Shown here piece after piece: positions 1 to 6,755 of a DNA stretch of 64,000 nucleotides. A program made the translations under genes and the position numbers. Under the pieces are notes generated by a model. It did not search any database and had not been told where the DNA came from. It saw only the letters and a program-made list of their open reading frames with translations. The number at the start of each line of letters is the position of its first letter. Within the stretch, counting starts at the first letter, position 1. Source of the DNA: a virus; IMG/VR virus record IMGVR_UViG_3300005537_000002, positions 1-64,000 of that record; one strand, given 5' to 3'.

Positions 1-395
1 ATAAACTGACGAGAGCTTTAGATGGTATCAACGTAAAAGGGTTGCAGAGTAGCGTGCAAGAAGCTCAACAGACTCTAGCGAGTATACAGTTAGAGGTCGC
101 TGAACTTCAGACTCGCATGGATAGTATTAAGCACACGGGGCTAGGTCGGCCGACTAACTTCACGTCGCGTAATACACATCCAGAATCCGTACAAGTGACA
201 GAAACATCAACGACTAGCACAGCTAGGGTGGTACATATTCCTGGAGTTGGTCAGTGCAAACACTGGTTAGCTGGGGATGTCACACCACGACCTGTGCTAA
301 CGTCTGATCAGATGTCACTTATGCATCCCTACCAGATACTAGCGTATCGCGAAGGTGGAGAAGCTTTCGTGCCTATCATCGAAAGTGAAGTGTAA
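1..395 (+). CDS. C-terminal part of a coiled-coil head-region protein (truncated by window edge)
   Basis: The frame is open from base 3 to a TAA at 393-395, so the gene starts before the window. The visible part opens with a heptad-like helix (residues such as LQSSVQEAQQTLASIQLEV), then a polar Ser/Thr-rich linker and a short C-terminal region. It lies just upstream of a small gene and the major capsid gene, where scaffold, protease or minor head proteins usually sit. I do not recognise the family; a head-assembly role is inference from position. A TTG at 42 could serve as a start, but the frame continues upstream of it without a stop. Confidence 0.6.
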   Translation, partial: KLTRALDGINVKGLQSSVQEAQQTLASIQLEVAELQTRMDSIKHTGLGRPTNFTSRNTHPESVQVTETSTTSTARVVHIPGVGQCKHWLAGDVTPRPVLTSDQMSLMHPYQILAYREGGEAFVPIIESEV

Positions 396-397
396 GT

Positions 398-742
398 GTG
401 AGGACGTTCAAATTGGTTCGTCACGAAGACGTGACTGGAATTTCCGGGACGGGTGTTATCGCTGAAGGCACTCAGTACGAGAGTGGGAAGTGCACACTTG
501 CTTGGTTGACTGAGTATAAATCCATTGGGGTGTACGACTCAATGGAGGAGCTGAAAGCGATACACTGTCACGGAGGTAAGACAGACGTGGTATTCGAACC
601 CGTTGTGAGTTGGCATATGGAGACGTCACCGAATCTAACCTTGACTTCCGTCAATGGTATACCCTACAACTATTGGTCATCTACTACGAGTGCTTCTAAC
701 GTGTTGCATAACGTAGTAGACAGCGATACAAACAAGAAGTAG
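398..742 (+). CDS. Small conserved hypothetical protein, 114 aa
   Basis: GTG start two bases after the upstream stop, so it is probably translationally coupled. The N-terminal 65 residues have the pattern ..GVIAEGTQYESG..TLAWL..SIGVYDSMEELKAIHCHGG. This resembles a small domain common in phages and plasmids that I cannot name with certainty. No membrane segment or catalytic motif is evident. It precedes the capsid gene by about 100 bases; that gap holds only short imperfect hairpins and a weak ribosome site (AAAGGATG) for the next gene. Confidence 0.6.
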   Translation: MRTFKLVRHEDVTGISGTGVIAEGTQYESGKCTLAWLTEYKSIGVYDSMEELKAIHCHGGKTDVVFEPVVSWHMETSPNLTLTSVNGIPYNYWSSTTSASNVLHNVVDSDTNKK

Positions 743-846
743 TGCGCAGCACGCTTAGTGCGAGTCTGCGGCAGCTAACTGCTCAGACGGATACAATATA
801 GCGAGCCACGGCACGAGCATCAAACACATGAAAGGATGCCCGAACA

Positions 847-3657
847 GTGGCAGATACATTTACAGAATTTCAGCATCCGAACGATGCGACTTACCAGATC
901 AAACGTGACAAGATGGTAGGAGAGCTGCTAAAGATGAATCCAGTCCAGCTGGATCGTCAACTGCAGTACATGATGCGTCAGGCACCTCCTAAAGACGACA
1001 GTGGCATGACAAAGGAACTGCTACGCGAAATGCGTAACGCCCCCTTCGCACCAGACGCTGTCAAAGGTATCCTAGACTCAACGTCAGGAACTACAGGCAA
1101 CGTATTAATCCGGCAAGACCTGGAACCTACCCTCTATGCGCTGTTTGTGAAGGTGTTCCCTGCATTTGAGCGGCTCGCTAAGGGACCAGCTAATGGTCTC
1201 GTCCATGCGGCTGGAGCGTAAGCTGTTGGCCCTGCGAAGTAGGATACTGCTTCGTAAGCAAAGAGCGCTGTATCGGTGAAAGCGCAGCAGTGCGTAACGC
1301 CGAGGCAACCTGACCTTTGTCAGAGAGTCCGTAACGAACATACGCGCTCCCCGAAAGGGATGACATGTTCTGAACCCTAGCTATAACTAGTTCGAATGAA
1401 ACTAGGGAGACAAGCAGAAATGACTTGTCCGACGCTTCGGCGTAGGTAACAGACTGAATCAAATTACAACTCCCGACAGTAACTCTCTCGGTTCGACCAT
1501 CATTACTGAGCTTGGTACCGTCAGCTATACCGCCTCGACCTACGTAAGGGCTACGTTCCCGATCGCCGTCTTTGGCGTTGGTAGAGGCGTGAGTTTCAAG
1601 GAGATGGCCGCTGTAGCCCAGGGTGGAGCTCCGTTAGCAGCATAGCGGCTTCAGCAAGTGATTGCTGTCGAATAACTCTCTCTGATATCGGTGGAGGCCT
1701 TCACTTCTCTAGTCTTTAGAAGAAAGGTAATACCGAGGGAAGTCGGCTATGTAGTCGACGCCCGTAACGACTAAGCGAGAGAGCTCTAATGCATATGGTG
1801 TTCACTTGTTTTTATACCTCTTTATATACTATAATTAAAATAGTAGTTAATATAAAGGGGATAAGAACTGTGAGTAATGAGAGACCGTCAAAGGAACAGT
1901 TATATCAGATGTACGTCGTTGAAGGTTTGACACCGATACAAATAGCAAGAAAGTTTGGCTATACAGCATCGGAATCTATACGCTACTGGCTTAATAAGTA
2001 TAGTATCCCCAAACGTACTGTAACGCCGAATAACGCTGTGAGGTCGGTAGCAACTCGAGAGCAACTGTACCAGTGGCACGTAGTTGAAGGGCTTACCGCT
2101 GTAAAGATAGCGTCTGCGCTTGGGTGCAACCAAACAACGATTTCGGGTCTGATAAAAGAGTACGGACTAGATCCCGGACGAGCGCTTGTTAATCGTCCGA
2201 TAGAGTGTCCCGTAACTCGAGATGAGTTGTGGTATATGTATATAGTCGAAGGTATGGGCTTTACTTCTATAGGACAACTACTAGGAGTAGGAGATCAGGC
2301 AGTGGAGCGTTGGGTTAGAGCATTCGGTTTTGAGGTCCACTCTAACGGCAGATACACTCCACAAGTAAAGCGTACTCTAGAGGACTCAACTTATACGACG
2401 TACGGTTTTGACGATACTACGAAACTAGTTATACTATCTCGAGACAGTTGGGTGTGTCAGATGCCTAACTGTGACTGTTCCGAGAAATGGAAGCTTCAAG
2501 TACACCATATCCTACCACTGTACCGAGGAGGTACAAACGACTCTGAGAACGGTATTACTCTCTGCGAAGATTGCCATCGAGCCATTCGCGGAGTGGAAGA
2601 TGAGTGGGTCGAGTACTTTCTGAGTGTAGTGCAAGAGTATTAGATGATGCTATAGTCTGACCTTTACAGAAATGTAAAGAAGTAGGCAGAAATGACCTAC
2701 TCCGACCGAAAGGTCGAGTAACACACGTGATGACCCTCAGAAGACCGAATTAGCTAACGGAATGGTCAAACTGGCTACGGACCTGCAGTACACCATAATG
2801 CAGGGGAATGCGACTAATTCTTCCGGGACTGCGACTCAAGAAGCGGGTCTGTACAATGCGAACGCCTTCGATGGCTTCCGAGGTGTGCTAGGAAGTGTCG
2901 GTTCGTTCTCTGCAAACTCTGCGACACAGGCAGATATTAGCTCGCTGAACATACTCGAGAGTCTCCAGTTCGTTGCAGCGAAGCTAGCTAATGCCGGTGG
3001 TATGCCGAGTGCTGTCTACATGTCGATGAACTCCAAACAAGCTCTCGATACTGAGCAGCAGACCAACCAACGTTATAACAACGACTTCAACGAAATTATA
3101 CCCGGAGTCAAGGTTAACAGCGTACAGTGGGCGAACGGTCAATTAGCCATCATTCCTGTGCCTGGCAACATGATAGGGACGTACAACCGTACGAGCGACA
3201 ACGCTCTAGTCGAGGACATGTACATCTTGGACGAGAGTACCGCAACTTTACGCTGGCTATTCTCTCCAAACTTTACGGTCCTCCAAATTCCGTCGGGAGT
3301 AGACGGAATCCTCAGCGAACGCTACATCGTCTTTGCGATGGACATACACGTCGCCTTCCAGCGTAAGCTGGTCGACTAAACTTCTCTGACATCGGGGAAA
3401 CTCCCAACTGAGATAAGTGGACAATCCCGAGGCAAGCAAGTAGCAAACTACTGTGCAGCCGTAGAGACTGAGTGAGAAGCTCCGAGAGTTCGAACTCTCG
3501 GATGAAGCGACAGTCCGGACTCGCTAGGAATAGCGAGAAGGTAGCAGAAATGACTACCTCACGTAGGTAATGAGTTACCTACGGGGTAACATACCGGTGG
3601 GGCTTAGAATTAGCCGGGCCTATCTTCTGTGGCAAGGTCCGAAGATTGGCTAGCTAG
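847..3657 (+). CDS. Major capsid protein, interrupted by three group I introns
   Basis: Four open segments read as one 404-residue protein when three intron-like blocks are removed: exons 847-1212, 1457-1634, 2730-3339 and 3597-3657. The start is GTG with AAAGG upstream. Junctions were placed by requiring frame continuity, a U before each 5' splice site pairing with G in a nearby guide, and a G at each intron end. The guide pairs are GGCU/GGCC, CCGU/GCGG and GCGAU/GUCGC. The joined protein runs ..GPANGLVHAA-NQITTPDSNSL.., ..AQGGAP-YDPQKTELANG.. and ..YIVFAM-WGLELAGPIFCG.., and it ends at TAG 3655-3657. Size, position before the connector genes and texture fit an HK97-fold capsid protein; the family is inferred. 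Splice sites could be off by a few codons. Confidence 0.82.
1213..1456 (+). ncRNA. Group I intron I in the capsid gene (no ORF)
   Basis: 244-base block between two capsid exons. It shows the group I layout: a P1 formed by exon GGCU and intron GGCC, a P2-like hairpin (GAAG..CUUC), a core segment with GCCGAGGCAACC, a P7-like stretch GATGACATGTTCTGAAC, and a 3' tail AGAAATGACTTGTC followed by a hairpin, GTAACA and a final G. The tail is shared with the other three introns in the window. It has no encoded endonuclease. Confidence 0.8.
1806..1835 (+). promoter_or_regulatory. Promoter inside intron II for the endonuclease gene
   Basis: TTGTTT at 1806-1811, 18-base spacer, TATAAT at 1830-1835, about 35 bases before the GTG start of the HNH gene. 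A private promoter would allow expression apart from the capsid transcript. The base composition here is AT-rich compared with the capsid exons. Confidence 0.55.
1870..2643 (+). CDS. Intron-encoded HNH homing endonuclease with repeated HTH modules, 257 aa
   Basis: The GTG at 1870 is preferred over the upstream ATG at 1789 because AAAGGGG sits nine bases before it and the upstream extension is hydrophobic and AT-rich. The first 160 residues hold three repeats of about 50 residues, each beginning with a pattern like EQLYQMYVVEGLTPIQIARKFG, a helix-turn-helix unit. The C-terminal 75 residues form an HNH domain: VCQMPNCDC, LQVHHILPLYRGG, then NGITLCEDCHRAI, with zinc-binding Cys pairs and the catalytic HH. 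It should cleave an intronless capsid gene and so spread the intron. Two other proteins in the window (4707 and 8712) carry similar repeats without the nuclease. Confidence 0.88.
   Translation: MSNERPSKEQLYQMYVVEGLTPIQIARKFGYTASESIRYWLNKYSIPKRTVTPNNAVRSVATREQLYQWHVVEGLTAVKIASALGCNQTTISGLIKEYGLDPGRALVNRPIECPVTRDELWYMYIVEGMGFTSIGQLLGVGDQAVERWVRAFGFEVHSNGRYTPQVKRTLEDSTYTTYGFDDTTKLVILSRDSWVCQMPNCDCSEKWKLQVHHILPLYRGGTNDSENGITLCEDCHRAIRGVEDEWVEYFLSVVQEY
3340..3596 (+). ncRNA. Group I intron III in the capsid gene (no ORF)
   Basis: 257-base block. P1 pairs exon GCGAU with intron GUCGC; a CCAGC/GCTGG hairpin follows. The core reads ACTTCTCTGACATCGGGGA, GACAATCCCGAGGCAAGC and GCAGCCGTAGAGACTGAG, matching the P3-P7 style of T-even and SPO1-type phage introns. 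A CCGAGAGTTCGAACTCTCGG hairpin precedes GATGAAGCGACAGTCCG. The tail has AGAAATGACTACC, a hairpin, GTAACA and a terminal G. The capsid frame stays open for 13 codons into the intron before a TAA, which could mislead a simple ORF caller. Confidence 0.82.
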
Positions 3658-3710
3658 TCGAGGTAAAGGTTCGTGATGTGTGAGAGCTCGCGAATTCAAC
3701 CATGAGTTAT

Positions 3711-3748
3711 ACAAGGGGAGCATTCCGGAATGCTCCCCTTGTATTTTT
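3711..3748 (+). terminator. Terminator after the capsid gene
   Basis: Perfect 16-base inverted repeat (3711-3726 and 3727-3742) with stem core AAGGGGAGCATTCC, followed by ATTTTT. It closes the head operon 53 bases after the capsid stop. Confidence 0.85.
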
Positions 3749-3763
3749 GGGCTTTTGAACCTC

Positions 3764-3793
3764 TTGTAAACAGCCAATCGTTTATATTATAAT
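3764..3793 (+). promoter_or_regulatory. Promoter for the 3835 gene
   Basis: TTGTAA at 3764-3769, 18-base spacer, TATAAT at 3788-3793. The same TTGTAA plus TTTATATTATAAT arrangement recurs on the minus strand at 39447-39418. Confidence 0.65.
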
Positions 3794-3834
3794 ATATTTA
3801 TATAAAGTTGTAATATAAACGAAAGGTTACCTGC

Positions 3835-4587
3835 ATGTTTAACCCAAAGATCGCTGAGGAAGAGATCGTACAGCGTACTATCGAGTTCATTCATGAGTTC
3901 CACGACGCTCACTTACAAGACTACGCGGAATGTTACCGACTTGACACGAGCACCGAACTTGCTCGTTGGTGGTTCGAGAAGCATCTCTTTACTGTTATGG
4001 ACGGGTTTAACTACCACGACCGTTGGATTAATATGGTCGCGTCTGCTTCAACGCCCGATTATGATACAGAGTCTTGGGAGAGAGACTTAAGAGCGAATTG
4101 GCATACACCGTCAAATCAGCCTCTTATGGAAACGAAGTTTGAGCTGGGTTTGTGCGAGCTGAATGATAGATGTCACGTACTAGACAACCGTAAGTGGGCT
4201 AGTGCTACTGAAGCTCAAATCGCGGAGGCGAACGAGTTGGTGGACGTCCACCAACTATCCTATAGTGGGGATATAGCTTTTGAGTTGGAAGTGGAGTTCA
4301 TTAAAGCGTTCGAAGCTCTCGTTCGGCAATTTATTACGAACTATAAAGTTGGTTTTGACAGTCTGACGGCTGAAGAGCGACTTGCCTTACACGAAACTTA
4401 CGAGTATGGTACGTTCGAGGAGTTTACCTGTGGGTTCTGGATTGAGAGCATTGTCAGTAAGCGTCACTATCGGTTTTTGCAAGCGATGCATCAAGGGATA
4501 CAGCGTGCGTACCCAGTCGAGATTGGAGACCGTTGGTTGTACTGGGACGAGAAAGACATCGACCGTGGCGGATGCGGATTCGCCTAG
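3835..4587 (+). CDS. Hypothetical protein, 250 aa
   Basis: ATG start with GAAAGGT upstream and its own promoter; a strong terminator follows, so it is a single-gene unit. The protein is acidic and rich in Trp, Tyr and His, with predicted long helices (for example EEEIVQRTIEFIHEFHDAH near the start). There is no signal peptide, membrane segment or motif I recognise. It sits in the accessory block between capsid and decoration genes. Confidence 0.65.
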   Translation: MFNPKIAEEEIVQRTIEFIHEFHDAHLQDYAECYRLDTSTELARWWFEKHLFTVMDGFNYHDRWINMVASASTPDYDTESWERDLRANWHTPSNQPLMETKFELGLCELNDRCHVLDNRKWASATEAQIAEANELVDVHQLSYSGDIAFELEVEFIKAFEALVRQFITNYKVGFDSLTAEERLALHETYEYGTFEEFTCGFWIESIVSKRHYRFLQAMHQGIQRAYPVEIGDRWLYWDEKDIDRGGCGFA

Positions 4588-4605
4588 ACTCTAAAGGGTA
4601 CTAGT

Positions 4606-4645
4606 ACAAGTAGGTCATATACGTATATGACCTACTTGTTTATGC
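4606..4645 (+). terminator. Terminator after the 3835 gene
   Basis: Perfect 34-base palindrome at 4606-4639 (arm ACAAGTAGGTCATATA) followed by TTATG and, a few bases on, TTTTTAT. The last bases overlap the -35 of the next promoter. Confidence 0.7.
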
Positions 4646-4665
4646 CTCACTTTTTATATTATAAT
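4636..4665 (+). promoter_or_regulatory. Promoter for the 4707 HTH-repeat gene
   Basis: TTGTTT at 4636-4641, 18-base spacer, TATAAT at 4660-4665; the ATG lies about 42 bases downstream. Confidence 0.5.
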
Positions 4666-4706
4666 ATATTATATAAAGTATATTGCGATACGAAAGCGAG
4701 TGTACT

Positions 4707-5540
4707 ATGTTTCTTGACCCCGTAGAGTACGACGAGTGCGGAAGACCGACGTACGAGTGGCTATACGATGCCTATGTCGTGAAGAGGGTTCGTATAGCTG
4801 TCTTATATGAGATACTTGAGTTATCCTCACCATATATGTACGCTTTGATACGAGCGTACAACCTACCGATGCGTATACCTCGTCGAGTTAAGGCACGTCA
4901 ACCGAGTAAAGAAGACGTCGAATATGTGTACACTGACCTAAGTATCCCCTTAGGAGATGCTCTAGCATTACTAGACCTACATTCTCACGTGGAACTGTCC
5001 GCTTGGTGTTATGCGTACGGTATCCCCTACAGATACCGCCACTTACTGACTGATACTGACATAGAAGACATCGTCAACCTCATAGACGATGGAGAGACTA
5101 TGACTGCTATTAGTGCTAGTTACCACACGTCTCCCTCTACGATAAGGGCCGCTCTAGCTACCGTCGGGTATGCTCCTCCTAGTAGACGTTGGTTACGCAA
5201 ACGTCCTACGGCAGAGGCCGAGTTGAGGAACGCAGCCTCTCGACCGGGTGCAACCGTTAGCAGTATCCGCGATGAAGTCGGAGGGTCGATAATAACTGTG
5301 GAGAAGATGCTACAAGAGTTCGGCATACCCTACGCAAAGTGTTATAGAGGTGTGAAAACCGGATGGTTACGCAAAGTAACCACTCCGAGCGAACTACAGG
5401 CAATGCTAGACAGCAAACGTTCACTTACTGACATTGCATCCGCTTATGGTAAGAGTATTTCTACCATAAGTAAGACAGTTAGGCGTTGGGGACTATCAAT
5501 CCCCAAAGATGAGGATATAGTCGATGAGGACTGTGGGTAA
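4707..5540 (+). CDS. Multi-HTH repeat protein, nuclease-less relative of the intron endonuclease, 277 aa
   Basis: ATG at 4707 chosen because GAAAGCGAG precedes it; a TTG at 4683 is in frame but has no ribosome site. The chain is a run of helix-turn-helix-like units, for example TMTAISASYHTSPSTIRAAL (residues about 131-150) and SLTDIASAYGKSISTISKTV near the C-terminus. The N-terminal phrase GRPTYEWLYDAYVVK matches SYEWTYEVFIRR in the 8712 protein and, more loosely, the repeats of the intron II endonuclease. There is no HNH or other nuclease motif. It may be a DNA-binding regulator or a decayed homing endonuclease; the sequence does not decide. Confidence 0.65.
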   Translation: MFLDPVEYDECGRPTYEWLYDAYVVKRVRIAVLYEILELSSPYMYALIRAYNLPMRIPRRVKARQPSKEDVEYVYTDLSIPLGDALALLDLHSHVELSAWCYAYGIPYRYRHLLTDTDIEDIVNLIDDGETMTAISASYHTSPSTIRAALATVGYAPPSRRWLRKRPTAEAELRNAASRPGATVSSIRDEVGGSIITVEKMLQEFGIPYAKCYRGVKTGWLRKVTTPSELQAMLDSKRSLTDIASAYGKSISTISKTVRRWGLSIPKDEDIVDEDCG

Positions 5541-5547
5541 CCTCCTA

Positions 5548-5604
5548 TTGATTTACGTTACATAATACCTTATAATACTTAGGACAGTGAAGTCTCACTG
5601 TCCT
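5548..5604 (+). promoter_or_regulatory. Promoter followed by a 5' leader hairpin
   Basis: TTGATT at 5548-5553, 17-base spacer, TATAAT at 5571-5576. The expected start site falls at the foot of a perfect 10-base-pair hairpin (AGGACAGTGA, loop AGTC, TCACTGTCCT; 5581-5604). The mRNA of the next gene would thus begin with a stable stem, which may protect the 5' end. There is no U-run after it, so it is not a standard terminator. Confidence 0.6.
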
Positions 5605-5626
5605 AAAAATATCGTAGGTGGTCAGC

Positions 5627-6355
5627 ATGAGATTGAATCAGGTAATCGCCGTAGAGAAAGGCGTAAAGTCGAGCGCTCTGCAGGAGGTTACAGCCGCATA
5701 CCATATCTTACAGAAACCCCCTCTGTTTACTGGAATCAGCCGTACGTACCGACCTAAAGATGAAGAGGGGGAGACTCTTCCTCCAGAGCACACTAAGGTG
5801 CAGATGAACGTAGATGACATCATTCGGTCTACGTCAGGGACGCTCGTGAAGTTGTTTGACGTTGTAGCGTCAAAGGATTGGGCTAACTGTAGGGCAAGAG
5901 CTGATGTCGTCGTAGACGGTAAGGTACTACTTACTGGAGTACCTGCAACGTACCTGTTGTTTCTCGAGAAACAACTCATCGATCTGCACACGCTTATAGG
6001 CAAGCTACCTGTGCTAGATCCAGCGGAGACTTGGCTCTGGGATGCGACAGTTGACTGTTGGGCGACGGAGCCAGCACAGACTGTACGGACTAAGAAGGTT
6101 CCACGCAACCATGTGAAGGCCGAGGCTACAGAGAAGCACCCAGCACAGGTGGAAGTGTACTACGAGGACGTCTCTGTAGGTACTTGGCGTACAGTAAGGT
6201 TCTCTGGTATGGTGCCGGCTTCTAGAGTAAGGGAACTGTCTGCTAGGGTAGTGAAGTTGCAAGAAGCCGTAAAGGTTGCTCGAGAAGAGGCTAACAACCT
6301 CGAGATCGAGGAACACAAAGTCGGCGACGCTGTTTTGCGATATGTATTCGGATAG
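5627..6355 (+). CDS. Conserved hypothetical protein, DUF7873-like, 242 aa
   Basis: ATG at 5627 with GTAGGTGG upstream; an in-frame GTG at 5618 is less likely. The protein closely resembles a highly conserved family I recall from actinobacteria and Chloroflexota: MRLNQVIAVEKGVKS at the start, LQKPPLFTGISRTY, TYLLFLEKQLIDLHT, TVRTKKVPRNHVKAEATEKH and a C-terminal coiled segment. The function of the family is unknown to me. Its strong resemblance to cellular homologues suggests acquisition from a host. The permuted tRNA locus begins about 50 bases downstream and may share its transcript. Confidence 0.72.
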   Translation: MRLNQVIAVEKGVKSSALQEVTAAYHILQKPPLFTGISRTYRPKDEEGETLPPEHTKVQMNVDDIIRSTSGTLVKLFDVVASKDWANCRARADVVVDGKVLLTGVPATYLLFLEKQLIDLHTLIGKLPVLDPAETWLWDATVDCWATEPAQTVRTKKVPRNHVKAEATEKHPAQVEVYYEDVSVGTWRTVRFSGMVPASRVRELSARVVKLQEAVKVAREEANNLEIEEHKVGDAVLRYVFG

Positions 6356-6408
6356 TATCCGGTATATATAATTTGGGGTTCTACACTCAAACTTATACTC
6401 ATGTATAA

Positions 6409-6486
6409 TGAAGAGGTATCAAGTGTGGGTTCAAGTCCCACTCGCGTTTCGTGACGCGATAGCCCAACTTGGTAGAGGCAGTACCT
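6409..6486 (+). tRNA. Circularly permuted tRNA gene, probable tRNA-Phe (GAA)
   Basis: Read in DNA order: anticodon-loop part TGAAGA (6409-6414), 3' anticodon strand GGTAT, variable CAAGT, T stem GTGGG, T loop TTCAAGT, CCCAC, 3' acceptor strand TCGCGTT (6442-6448), linker TCGT, 5' acceptor strand GACGCGA (6453-6459), TA, D arm GCC..GGTAGA..GGC, A, 5' anticodon strand GTACC (6481-6485), T. Reordered, this gives a full cloverleaf with U8, A14, G18-G19, A21, U33, U54-U55-C56 and 5-7-5 T arm. The acceptor pairs over seven positions (one G-U) and the anticodon stem over five (one G-U). No normally ordered partner half exists nearby. The break falls at position 32/33. CCA is not encoded. Confidence 0.6.
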
Positions 6487-6497
6487 CGACTGGTAAG

Positions 6498-6524
6498 GCT
6501 TAGGTTATTACCCCTAACTTAAGC
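6498..6524 (+). ncRNA. Hairpin between the two permuted tRNA-like units
   Basis: GCTTAGGTTA (6498-6507), loop TTACCCC, TAACTTAAGC (6515-6524): ten pairs with one G-U. A second hairpin (AGCATT..AATGCT) follows directly to 6551. The whole span between the two units is thus structured rather than coding. Confidence 0.55.
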
Positions 6525-6562
6525 ATTTTCGTCGAACGCCAAATCGAATGCTAGGAGACTAA

Positions 6563-6638
6563 ACTCACGTATGCAGGTGCAGCTCCTGCTCCGCCGTCCA
6601 ATTCATCGGCGGATAGTTTAAGAGTAGAACGCGCGAGT
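6563..6638 (+). tRNA. Second circularly permuted tRNA-like unit (degenerate, anticodon unclear)
   Basis: Same order as the first: ACTCACG (6563-6569), TAT, T arm GCAGG-TGCAGCT-CCTGC, 3' acceptor strand TCCGCCG (6590-6596), T plus an encoded CCA (6598-6600), spacer ATTCAT, 5' acceptor strand CGGCGGA (6607-6613, seven perfect pairs), TA, D arm GTTT-AAGAGTA-GAAC, G, then CGCGAGT (6632-6638), which pairs with ACTCACG except for one C-A. The loops are weak: no GG in the D loop, G at T-loop position 55, and a three-base variable region. It may be a decayed tRNA or a tRNA-like RNA. Confidence 0.4.
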
Positions 6639-6696
6639 GTAACGACTGAACTCCCAGCTTAAACGCCGTTGGTGTGCGCAAATGGACGATCAGAAC

Positions 6697-6737
6697 GGGA
6701 CTAGGAACTTAGGGTATTGTTCCTAGTCCCACTTTTT
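6697..6737 (+). terminator. Terminator of the tRNA-like RNA locus
   Basis: GGGACTAGGAAC (6697-6708), ten-base loop, GTTCCTAGTCCC (6719-6730), then ACTTTTT. It ends the noncoding locus 6356-6740. The rest of that gap holds an AT-rich stretch with a TATAAT at 6404-6409 that overlaps the first tRNA half. Confidence 0.85.
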
Positions 6738-6755
6738 ATGTATGGGCAACGAACT

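Larger units (their letters stand above)
1635..2729 (+). ncRNA. Group I intron II in the capsid gene, carrying an HNH endonuclease
   Basis: 1095-base block. P1 is exon CCGU with intron GCGG, followed by a CAGCAA/TTGCTG hairpin and a core (ATATCGGTGGAGG ... GGCTATGTAGTCGACGCCCGTAACGACTAAGCGAGAG). The endonuclease ORF is inserted in a peripheral loop. The core resumes at 2644 with GATGATGCTATAGTCTGACC (P7-like), then AGAAATGACCTACTCC, a CCGA/TCGG hairpin, GTAACA and a final G. The capsid exon 2 frame hits a TAG at 1643, just inside the intron. Confidence 0.85.

Noticed and set aside
1105-1462. Two minus-strand ORFs over capsid intron I
   Set aside because: They are antisense to capsid exon 1 and the intron core and have no start signals.
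2762-3379. The ATG at 2762 as the true capsid start and TAA at 3377-3379 as its end
   Set aside because: No ribosome site at 2762; the frame continues upstream to the intron border, and the last 13 codons lie in intron III, which shows group I core motifs.
6404-6409. TATAAT as promoter of the tRNA-like locus
   Set aside because: A start about seven bases on would remove the anticodon part of the first unit, and there is no -35; read-through from 5548 fits better.
6453-6600. Ordinary intron-containing tRNA made of the first unit's 5' half and the second unit's 3' half
   Set aside because: Acceptor strands GACGCGA and TCCGCCG cannot pair, while each pairs fully with its own neighbour.
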